19,028 nucleotides of DNA. It comes from Saccoglossus kowalevskii. Taxonomy: Eukaryota > Hemichordata > Enteropneusta > Harrimaniidae. Location: the NCBI RefSeq assembly GCF_000003605.2, contig NW_003116463.1, positions 171,218 through 190,245 on the forward strand, given 5' to 3'. The position numbers and the translations under genes were made by a program. Below are positions 8,868 through 17,414 of this stretch, piece by piece (position 1 is the stretch's first letter; each line of letters begins with the position of its first letter). The notes beneath the pieces are model-generated. The model searched no databases. It was not told the DNA's origin and saw only the letters and a list, made by a program, of their open reading frames with translations.

Positions 8868-9893
8868 TGTAGAAATGAGAGAAGTCTACAATCAAGAGAC
8901 CATTTGAGAGCTGTCAAAGGTGGAGAGATCTAAATTATATTTTGTAAACATCCGAGTAGTTTCTCAATCTAAGTGGTTTCATAATGCATATATCAAAGAA
9001 AAGCAACACTTCTATAAAAATTATATATTATAACAACTATACATAATTTTAACTGCAGTTATGTGTAAGCAGTTTTCTTATTTATTTTTAACATTTTTAT
9101 TAATTAGTTTTTTTTAAAACTTTAATATATATATATTATGTTGACTGCACACAGGCTATGTTCATGTAACCTACCTCATCCTAGCATTGGTTATTTCTAG
9201 TGGTATTGCATGGAACTTTGTTTCACTGGTGCTACTATAACTAAAGTATTTTTTAGCAATGTGCATGCTTATGGTCACGTCAGATTATATTAAGATGAAC
9301 ACTGAGAGGATAGAAAACTAATATAGCTGTATATAATGATTTGTATCTTAGTAGTGTATGAAGCGATACAAGATGCCATCCAATTGGAAAATACTTTATA
9401 TTGACATCTTGTTGTATTTACCATTCCTTCCAACCATAGTTTGCAGTGCAATATTTTCATCCAACCACTACTATATTCCATCTCATTATACCAAAAGCAT
9501 GACCAAGTTGATCTTTGCAAGGTGGGTTATTCAAAACCCAGCTATGCCTGCAATATTTACATCAAAGTGATTTTTTTATTTTAAGTGGAAAATACCAAGG
9601 ATTGATATATTAAGCATTATCAGATATTATTACCCAACTTGAGACCAAACAGTTCACAACAAAAATGTCCAGTTAACACAATGATTAATAGTTAAACTAA
9701 ACTAAAATGATTGTTCAATTATTTCTGTATTGTCAACTGATCCCAGATAGCTATGTATACCTGGGAGACAAGGATTCTAATGGCCACTTACAGGTATGAA
9801 TTTACTGCTGACATTGCCGCATGTTTTTAGCAAACAACATTGCAGCTGAAATGCACAAAAAAAATGTACTGAAATATTTGCACTGTTGAATTG

Positions 9894-9935
9894 TTACATC
9901 AGTTTGAAGTTGGTGCTATCTGTCAGCTGATGTAA
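9894..9935. repeat. Short hairpin
   Basis: TTACATCAG (9894-9902) and CTGATGTAA (9927-9935) form a perfect 9-bp stem around 24 nt. Possibly a structured 3' UTR element; short AT-rich hairpins also occur by chance. Confidence 0.4.
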
Positions 9936-11567
9936 TTGTTAATAATGCCAGATTGTTGTGAAGCATTCCATTAATATCAATATACTGTGTGAATGCATAA
10001 TTCTAATTAATTCGCAATCTAATCCGATCCTTATATTAGCTAATATTCTGTATCAAAAGTGGCATTTTATGTCAGTTTATGAAATTAGTGTACATTAGTC
10101 ATTCAGTATTTATTTTTAAGGTAGCTGACTTTAGCTGCTTAAAAAACATTTGTAATTTTCTGACAATACCTTTGTTTATTTATGTATTTTTTAGATAGAT
10201 TTAACAGTTGTAAAAAATGGACATTGTTTATTTTCAGTTTCATTATTTTTAATTTTATTTGTATCATTTATTACATCAAATGACATGATTTGATTTGACC
10301 ATCTTGTGTATCAGAATTTAACTCGAGAACCACCGACTGTATTGTCCCATTGCACATCACTTGAATGGACATTATCTGCAAGAAACCTGATTTTTCAGCA
10401 TAAATTTTGTATTTAAAAATTTGCTCGGTATATACATGTATCATTGTGGTGCTGACAATTAAAGATGTGCAATACTTTCTAACATTTGCCATGTCTTAAG
10501 AACCTATTGTGTATTGCCTGATAAATGAAATCATTCATTATAGTAAATTAACACAAGTTTTACTGTAAAATGTGTATACATTTTGAAAGTTCAGGACATC
10601 TGCCAACTTGTAAAAGTTTTTAATATATTTTCATTTAAGGTGGAATGCTACAAAACAAAAGTAAAAATATTGTCATTTATTTTTTTTTCATATTTGATAT
10701 GTTACAAGGATGAAAAAAGTAAATTAAAAATATAGGGTTATTGTACTCGGTTTAATCAAAATTATCGATAAATTACAGTGAGAATAGCTTGTTTTAGTGT
10801 CTTGCAAGGTAATTTTTGATATCTGGCAGTATTAACAAAATTGACAATAATTCTTTTGTTCAAGTGCATTTTCATTGTGGTCTATGGAAACTGCTGCTAA
10901 AAGGGCATTTTGTACATATTATTGTAGTTTCTTAAAAAAAATCTACAGTGAATCAAAAAGTTGACATACTGTTAACAACGGTAATACTAAATGATTAATT
11001 GTAGACAGATTTTGATATGAAATATTGTCACTGCTATGTGCACAAGTATAAAAAACATCTTGTGAGTAACATTCTACCTTAAATAGATCAACTGATGTGT
11101 AGCAGAATTATTATCTCTTTGATATTAAAAAAAAAATCTTTCTGTATGCATTTGAATGATAAAACTGAAAGGTGACAAACAGCTGGTGGCCAGATTAGTT
11201 GGCTGTTAATAACTGTACTTGATGAGAAAGCACTGCTATGTATTTTTGGTGTGTGATTGAAATTGTTTCTTTTGCTGTTTTTATATCCAGTGTGGTTTTT
11301 GTTGCAATATCTTTGGCATTCTTTAAAGAATTCTGTTAGTTTGACTTTCCAAGTAGCAACACAATATACCTCTATTGCTCATAAAAGGTACATATTCTGT
11401 CCCTTCATGTAAATGTACAGCATAATATTATGTATTTATAACTCGGAAATCTTACAATAATTTACAAAAAAATGTAGAATGTCAAGTTTTGCCTGTTTTA
11501 CATGTATTATTCAGCAGGAAAAAAGTGTACAAATTTTAGGTATACATATTGTTGGCTTTAATGCATC

Positions 11568-11609
11568 GCCTGCCAGCCCCATTCATTTGGGTTATCCATG
11601 GAGGCAGGC
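11568..11609. repeat. GC-rich hairpin in AT-rich DNA
   Basis: GCCTGCC (11568-11574) pairs with GGCAGGC (11603-11609), with an inner CCAT/ATGG extension past a small internal loop. It sits in the most GC-rich patch of the 3' UTR. The open frame spanning it (11479-11718) shows no domain or splice context and is probably not coding. Confidence 0.45.
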
Positions 11610-12386
11610 ACCGTGCAGAGTTTATGCTTGTGTAGGTTTTGTCTGCTGTGATGCATTTTCTCACCAGAATAGCGTTTTCATGTTACAACATATTAGTGGT
11701 TTTGATGTGCTAGTGTAAAATAGTTTTGGGTACTTTTTATGATCAGTAATAATGTAAGTACTTTAAAATTGTAAATGTTCTCAAATTATCAGAGATAACC
11801 TTATTCCACTTTTTATGGCTGTCCTCAATGTACTGGCTAAATTAGTATACCGATCTTTGTTTGGTGACATTGATGCACTAGCTAGTTTCAATCTTGACTT
11901 CTTCAATATTCCATTTCCTGTCGCTTTAAATTGTAGGTAAAATTTCCAGACAGTACAGTAATTATTTCCACATACTTGAACTTTAATACTTGGCATATTA
12001 TTATAAGATGGTTTAATTCATAGGTAAATACTTGTGAACAGATGCGTTACACTGCAAATGCTACTGCTTCTGAAATAGTTTTTTGTAGCATATTGCATTA
12101 CACGTTTAAATTATTTCAAGGAATCGTGTTTATTAATTTAGCTGTTTAGTCATTAATTTCCAACATACAATAGGAATGTCTGTTTGTTCCTAGGTCTATT
12201 TGCTTACTCACTCGCTGATTAGTAGAAATTGCTTGTTGATAATTAGAATCCATTTGACATTCTTGTTGCATGCATGATTAGTCTTTGCTGTGGTTGATGG
12301 AGCATATTTCTATTATGCAGGAACTAACCCTTACTAATATTCAGCAGCTGTATCTTATTTTTAACAGCAAATTTCCATTTTTATCG

Positions 12387-12508
12387 GCTCACCTGGTGAT
12401 GCCCAATGCTTGTAGCCAGATTTCTAAATCGTGCATGATGAAAAACTGAATAAATCAGGAGCAACAATATTATTTGGAGCTCTTAACATCTGTCCACGTC
12501 AGGTGAGC
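12387..12508. repeat. 122-bp foldback element (GCTCACCTG ends)
   Basis: GCTCACCTG (12387-12395) and CAGGTGAGC (12500-12508) are perfect 9-bp inverted ends of a short non-coding segment. As I recall, molluscan genomes, oysters especially, hold many short elements bounded by GGCTCACCTG and CAGGTGAGC, so this may be a MITE of that class. The right end also resembles a splice donor (CAG|GTGAGC), but no exon precedes it. Confidence 0.55.
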
Positions 12509-12690
12509 ATACAGACGCATTTGTTGTATTTTATTTATAATTTTAATAGTTTTTGAGTTCTTCACCAGAGGGTTATTATGTAAATTTCAATGTAAAACAA
12601 ATTACTTTTATTTCAGTATGTAATGTTAATATATTGTATCAGACGTTGCTATCACTACTCTGGGTGGTCTGTTCTATGTAGTCTTGTATT

Positions 12691-12696
12691 AATAAA
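12691..12696 (+). terminator. FBXO33: Candidate distal poly(A) signal of FBXO33
   Basis: AATAAA, followed about 15-35 nt later by a T/GT-rich stretch (TTGTCTTTTAG, then TCTGTGTATGT), the usual CPSF plus CstF arrangement. Strand composition changes from T-rich to A-rich immediately afterwards, which supports a transcript end at about 12715. Confidence 0.5.
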
Positions 12697-13188
12697 TGAA
12701 TGCTAACTTGTCTTTTAGTCTGTGTATGTAATTCTGACAATGTAAAAATTTACTATAAAGTAACTAACTTCAGCCACAAAACATTTACAAGATGCAGACT
12801 ATAAATGCAACTTGTACAGACACTGCTACAATGCAATTAATGACTTGTACCACAACAATCCTATGGAAATTCAAAATACACACCAACTTTGTCCTCGTGT
12901 GGTTGGTGAACATGCACAAAACACTTTGCATCTTCATTTGTATAGCTATCCAAACTAAATCCCTTGCACACTGACCACCAATACCCAAGTCATTGTTCAA
13001 ACCCAGCTTGACAAACTTTTTCAATAATCACTTATAAATTCCTAACCTGGACATTAAAGTGTATATGAAAAAAAATCTGGATTACAAAATTTAGTGGTGG
13101 TTGTGTGCAATCATTCATTCGTTCACAATACAATGTACATATGTTAAATTGTTAATGATTCTATTTATGTTAATGGTTTCCTACCAGT

Positions 13189-13207
13189 TACGGTTCAGTG
13201 AGCCGTA
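13189..13207. repeat. 19-bp near-palindrome
   Basis: TACGGTTCAGTGAGCCGTA is self-complementary around a central G except for one T:G position, which would wobble-pair in RNA. It could be a binding site for a dimeric factor or a remnant of a foldback element. Confidence 0.35.
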
Positions 13208-13399
13208 CAAAAGAAATTTTAATTATTTATACATATCAAACATTATCCCAGTAGTTCACCTGGATTAATAGAGTGCATTTAAAAAAACTGCATTAAGAAA
13301 TGCAAGTTTTAAGAAATCTATAAAATTGGAATATAGTGCATGTTAGAGTAATGGCTCTGGAAAAAAATGCCTGCCAGTTGGAAATTTTGAATCTGATTT

Positions 13400-13870
13400 T
13401 GACAAGGACCAAAATAAATAGTTTTGGGTTCAGTCTGTTTATGTGTCCATACATCAATTTTCCTCACATATGGCTGTACCGATTTTTGTCTAACATTGGT
13501 ACAAAGACGAGTCGTAATGAGTTACTTAGGAATGTCAATTTGTTTATCTTTGACCAACTGGCATCAATTTTTGTCACAAAACATGCCTTGACAAGTTTCA
13601 TTCAAAGTTGTTATTAACATCACTCATGATGGGTTACTTATTTATGCATGACATTTGATTCAAAATCGACTGGTGACAATATTTATACATGTACAAACAA
13701 ATCATCACTAAATTTGATTAACAGTTAATTCTTAAACAGATTTTAATCAAACTTGGCATCAACATCACTCCTAGTGGGTTAGTGACACATGCCAGTTTGT
13801 TTTGTGGGTTGATTAAAAATGGCTAACTGGCGGTCATGTTAAGTGATTTTCTTGGACATGCTTTGACTGA
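13400..13870. repeat. Degenerate tandem repeat, array 3
   Basis: Diverged copies of the intron-2 family. Shared blocks include ACATCACTC(A/C)T(G/A)(G/A)TGGGTTA (about 13616 and 13761; also 6845 in array 2) and degenerate cores GATTCAAAATCGACTGGTGA (about 13659) and ATTAAAAATGGCTAACTGG (about 13812), about 150 bp apart. The open frame at 13336-13617 overlaps this array and is not a gene. Confidence 0.65.
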
Positions 13871-15158
13871 CTTTATTGAAAATAGGTATAAATACAATAT
13901 AATGGTGCGTATTTATTATGACCACCAGGCATAAAAGACATTTACAGGCACCAACGACATCAAACATGAAAAAGCACAGCACAAATTACTGGTAATTAAA
14001 ATGAACAAAATTGCAACCATGTAGAGTTTTAAGGGAACAGGTGCTCTCTTTACAGTATTATATGTAAAGTAACCAGTACAAATATAAATATCTCTGTTCT
14101 TTCTTGCAATAGAGTTGTGCACCATGGAATAAGCAAAACTTTTCTAATGTTAGTTGGGGTTCAACTCTGAAAACAAACTTTTCAAATGCTAACATGGAAC
14201 ATTGAAACACAATTTACTTTGTAACAAAGGACGACAATTATAAAAATTGTTAGCAATCATATAAATAAAATTGAAATTTAAGTACTGACACCTGGAACTT
14301 ATTGGTATTTTAAAATGGTTACATTTCATAAGATACCCATTGGAAGAGTAAGAAACCTTGGTCATAATACACAAATATTTTGAAAATGTACACTACACTC
14401 AATGCTATCAGTGTAAGTAGATTGCTAAGATGTGCAAACAGTACTTATAAACTTATGTATAAACTAATTGTAGTGACATCCGAAAACACAATACAATTAC
14501 ACTTGATGCTATGGTATGGTTTTTGTCTCTGGCAGTATCACTCAACCACGCAACTGTTCAGTGCTAAACATGGCCTTCACCACATACCATTACATAAATA
14601 CAAATGATGTATGTTTGTGATTTGCTCTTGAATTATTCATTGCATGCCACTTGACATTGAAATGATCCTTCTAATGTCTGTATTTTCCCAGAACCTCAAT
14701 CAGAATATGCAATAGCTAATTCGTTTGAGGGTCTACCTGCTGTGGTTGGTGGGAGTTTGAACTAGTTAAAAAAAAGAACTCTTACTATCTCCTTGTCAAC
14801 TTCAGAAATTGCAGTTTGATTAAAGCTGCATGGTCTTAAATAAGGTGCAAGGTCTAATTTACAATAACGATGTGGCAAATGTTGTTTAGTTATGTAGCTG
14901 CATACATCCCAGACAATGGCGGTTTACAACGTTATGTACAGTTATCTATAGTATTTACACTCCATATAAATACAAGTGTGGTCGGTTTACAATTAGTGTA
15001 ATAGATGTGTGCATGCATACATGACCACAAACGATATAAACTCTGAATCCATGTCCCTCAGTAATCATATGGAGATTATAAATCTGTTTTTAAGGAAAAG
15101 GTTAATTGACTTTGCAATTATAAACCAATATTACTTTGTGTGATTGCCATTATTAAGG

Positions 15159-15275
15159 CTAGCTTAAAGCACGTTGGTCGTCGCGCATGTAAATAAACAA
15201 TGTATTTTACACTCGTTGTAAACGTCGCTATGAGTTCCATATCGAACAGGACGCCGCCCTTTAAGTAGTAGCTAG
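15159..15275. repeat. CpG-rich foldback element
   Basis: CTAGCTTAAAG (15159-15169) matches the reverse complement of CTTTAA...GCTAG (15259-15275), apart from a 6-nt insertion in the right arm. An inner hairpin TTTACA-CTCGT-TGTAAA lies in the middle. Ten CpG dinucleotides occur in 117 bp, in a region otherwise nearly free of CpG. A young MITE-like insertion not yet eroded by CpG decay is the most likely reading; an unmethylated regulatory element is an alternative. Confidence 0.45.
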
Positions 15276-15488
15276 ATCTGATATATTCTCAACACACGAC
15301 AGACATTCCATTACCAACTTATACCATGACAAATCAGGGACGCTTAGCTGATCACCAGAATGTATGCCTTTAATTTACATATTAAACACAAAATAATTCA
15401 TTTAATTGATACAAAACCTATCCAGTAATGTTACATTTAATTGATGACCCAATCAAAGTTTTGGGTGTGAACCTGACTCTTTGCCAAT

Positions 15489-15494
15489 TTTATT
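15489..15494 (-). terminator. GBA1: Candidate GBA1 poly(A) signal
   Basis: AATAAA on the minus strand, about 376 nt after the GBA1 stop codon. The downstream GU-rich element is weak, and further minus-strand AATAAA strings lie nearer 12.5-12.6 kb, so the site actually used is uncertain. Confidence 0.25.
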
Positions 15495-15869
15495 AATAGT
15501 TGAGGGAGAACTTGTCAACTCCAGAACTTACAACTTTGGATAAGTTGAGTTCACAATCTTCACATGAATTCTGTAGCAGTTTACAATCTGCATAAATACA
15601 AAGAAACAGCTTTGAAAACCAAGGTCAAGTATTTTTTTTTCAAAGATTTGATCTTGATCGAGACCTGTAGCCAATAAAAAAGTATGTCCGTTTGATACTA
15701 AATCAACAAATAAAATATGTGCACCAAGTGTTGCCATGACATTATGGCATTATGGCACCAATCAATAATAAAATGTAATTTTTCCGAGATGAATACCAAA
15801 TCTGATTGCATACAGCTGAATGCATAACATTATACAAAATGTTCAATAGGACAGTACACTGATCTTTGT

Positions 15870-15975
15870 TTACTTTGTCATCCAAGTATATGTCTGAATG
15901 GATCTGGCTGGAACCTCAGCATTGATGTAACCAGATTTTATGTCATATAAATGAATCTTGACAGCTTTATTTTCA
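15870..15975 (-). CDS. GBA1: GBA1 last coding exon
   Basis: The acceptor is CTATTTCTCTGTAG ending at 15976. The first base completes a Ser codon split across the intron, followed by 34 residues and TAA (15872-15870). It encodes the final strands of the C-terminal beta domain, ending [10 protein letters not shown] where human has SIHTYLWRRQ. An apparently longer open frame up to 16067 only runs back into the intron. Confidence 0.94.
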
Positions 15976-17414
15976 CTACAGAGAAATAGGAAAATTTGGT
16001 TAATCACAACAAAAATAAATGTACTAAATATGAATATTCGATCAAGTTCTCTATGTGCTAAATACAAATACTCAAGTTATCCATAATGTTTCCTAATGCT
16101 CACTCAATGTATGCTATCCATCAATCATGTTTCCCAATGTTTTCCCAAGGTATGCTATCCATCCATCAAGTTTCATAATGTTTTCTCAATGTATGCTATC
16201 CATCAATCATGTTTCCTAATGTTCACTCAATGTATGCTATTCATCCACCATGTTTCCTAATGTTCACTCAATGTTGGCTATCCATCAATCATGTTTCCCA
16301 ATGTTTTTTTCAAGGTATGCTATCCATCCATCATGTTCATAATGTTCTCTCAATGTATGCTATCCATCCATCATGTTTCCTAATGTTCACTCAATGTATG
16401 CTATCCATCCATTGTTTCCTAATGTTCACTCAATGTATGGTATCCATCAATTATGCTTCCTAATGTTCACTCAATGTATGCTATCCATCCATCATGTTTA
16501 CTAATGTTCACTCAACGTATGCTATCCATCCATTATGTTTCCTAATGTTCACTCAATGTATGCTATCAATCCATCATGTTTCCTAATGTTCACTCAATGT
16601 ATGCTATCCATCCAACATGTTCCTAATGTTCACTCAATGTACTATGCTATTTATCCATCATGTTTCCAATGTTCACTCCACTGTATGCTATAATCCACAT
16701 GTTCTTTAATGTTTACCCGATGATGCTGGTTTCGCCATATTCTAATGTTCACTTACTGTTTGCAATTCAGCCATCATGTTCTCCTAATGTATGTTATTCA
16801 TCCATTATGCCCTATACTGTTCACTTAATTTGTGAATTGAAATATTTCCCAACACAGTCGTTTATTGGGCATGTTTTCCCTTAAATGTCAACAGAAATTC
16901 TTTTTCAAATAAGTTTTGTTTTGTTTTGATTTCTGATAATATTATCCAATCGTCATCAAGTGAGCTGCAGAAATATCTGACCTGTTCAGAATGACAACTG
17001 TTATTCTCTTCTTATTGGTGATAAATGCTACAATTAATAAGTCATTTGTCTTATCACTTTTAACATCCACCCTCATAGAGCCAGGTTCTACGAATTTACT
17101 GCAATAAATAGAAAATGACAAATGATATCATTGTCTGGATTGCATATATTTATTTTGATATCAAAAATACTGTTCATTTGTTCAGTGTAATATTTTTAAC
17201 ACACAAATCATGTGTCTGCATGAAATAATAAAGAATTCTGGGTCACTGACCTGAAATGACCTAAATGATAATACATTGGTTGTTTGTAGAAGACATCATT
17301 TTCAGCATCAACTATTACAGGACTGTCAACAAAATTTTCTACCCAATTTGGACCACCTTGCATATTTAAAGCGATGTTCCAATCTACCCAACCAGTGACC
17401 CAATTCTGTAAATC
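15870..17414 (-). CDS. GBA1: Lysosomal glucosylceramidase, 3' part of gene
   Basis: The partial CDS is complement(join(15870..15975,16982..17098,17251..17414)), giving the last 128 residues plus the stop. The GH30 enzyme hydrolyses glucosylceramide to glucose and ceramide in the lysosome, with saposin C as activator. The sequence aligns without gaps to the end of human GBA1 as I remember it: [39 protein letters not shown] and TYTW are diagnostic. Equivalents of active-site residues Trp381 and Asn396 (mature human numbering) are present. The catalytic Glu235 and Glu340 are in exons beyond the window. Exon lengths of 164, 117 and 106 coding nt and phases 0, 2, 2 are the same as in the last three human exons. 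It is convergent with FBXO33. Confidence 0.95.
15976..16981 (-). other. GBA1: Last GBA1 intron (1006 bp)
   Basis: Donor GTCAGA at 16981 and acceptor CTGTAG at 15976 on the minus strand. About three quarters of the intron is a 41-bp minisatellite. Confidence 0.9.
16089..16830. repeat. 41-bp minisatellite, ~17-18 copies
   Basis: The unit is roughly TTTCCTAATGTTCACTCAAT followed by GTATGCTATCCATCCATCATG. Early copies keep the 41-bp period closely (starts 16089, 16130, 16171, 16212, 16253, 16294). Units 1-4 and 5-8 match in order: units 2 and 6 share CCCAATG...CAAGGTATGC, and units 3 and 7 share CATAATG...CTCAATG. This shows a duplicated four-unit (~164-bp) block. Copies decay after about 16660. 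Because 41 is not a multiple of 3, the open frames inside it (16209-16463, 16660-16884) are accidental. Confidence 0.95.
16982..17098 (-). CDS. GBA1: GBA1 penultimate coding exon
   Basis: Starts after TATTTATTGCAG and ends at the donor AG|GTCAGA. It has one base, 38 codons and two bases, 117 nt, as in human exon 10. It encodes [12 protein letters not shown]...NDLLIVAF...ITVVILN. Leu444 (mature human numbering, site of the Gaucher mutation L444P) is conserved. Human Ala456 aligns with Ile. The human sequon at Asn462 (Asn-Arg-Ser) reads Asn-Ser-Glu here, so that N-glycosylation site is absent. Confidence 0.95.
17251..17414 (-). CDS. GBA1: GBA1 antepenultimate coding exon (catalytic-domain end)
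   Basis: Starts after GTGATTTCTCTAG and ends at donor AG|GTCAGT. It holds 54 codons plus two bases, 164 nt, as in human exon 9. It begins with Asp at the position of human Asn370, the residue changed in the common Gaucher allele N370S. Trp378, Trp381, Val394, Asn396 and Asp409 equivalents are all conserved. The segment closes the (beta/alpha)8 barrel and lines the active-site entrance. Confidence 0.96.

Larger units (their letters stand above)
7609..12715 (+). other. FBXO33: Probable long FBXO33 3' UTR
   Basis: About 5.1 kb with no convincing exon and no copies of the intron-2 repeat family. It is T-rich on the plus strand (for example 25 T to 13 A in 12241-12300 and 27 T to 13 A in 12661-12720), as is common for transcribed 3' UTRs. 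It contains AU-rich strings (TTATTTATT at 9078-9086), Pumilio-type motifs, inverted repeats and several AATAAA signals. A shorter transcript ending near 7900 is also possible. Confidence 0.5.
12716..15869 (-). other. Intergenic DNA and/or GBA1 3' UTR
   Basis: No convincing exon on either strand. Sampled lines are A-rich on the plus strand (25 A to 15 T in 12781-12840; 22 A to 17 T in 15721-15780), as for a 3' UTR read from the minus strand. It contains a third array of the intron-2 repeat family, a small palindrome (13189-13207) and a CpG-rich foldback element. Where the GBA1 transcript ends is not determined. Confidence 0.4.

Noticed and set aside
15528-15737. 69-codon minus-strand frame downstream of GBA1
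   Set aside because: Follows the GBA1 stop codon, no homology recognised, probably 3' UTR.
16209-16463. 84-codon open frame with repeating peptide, and a similar one at 16660-16884
   Set aside because: Product of the 41-bp minisatellite within a GBA1 intron; the period is not a multiple of three and no function is implied.
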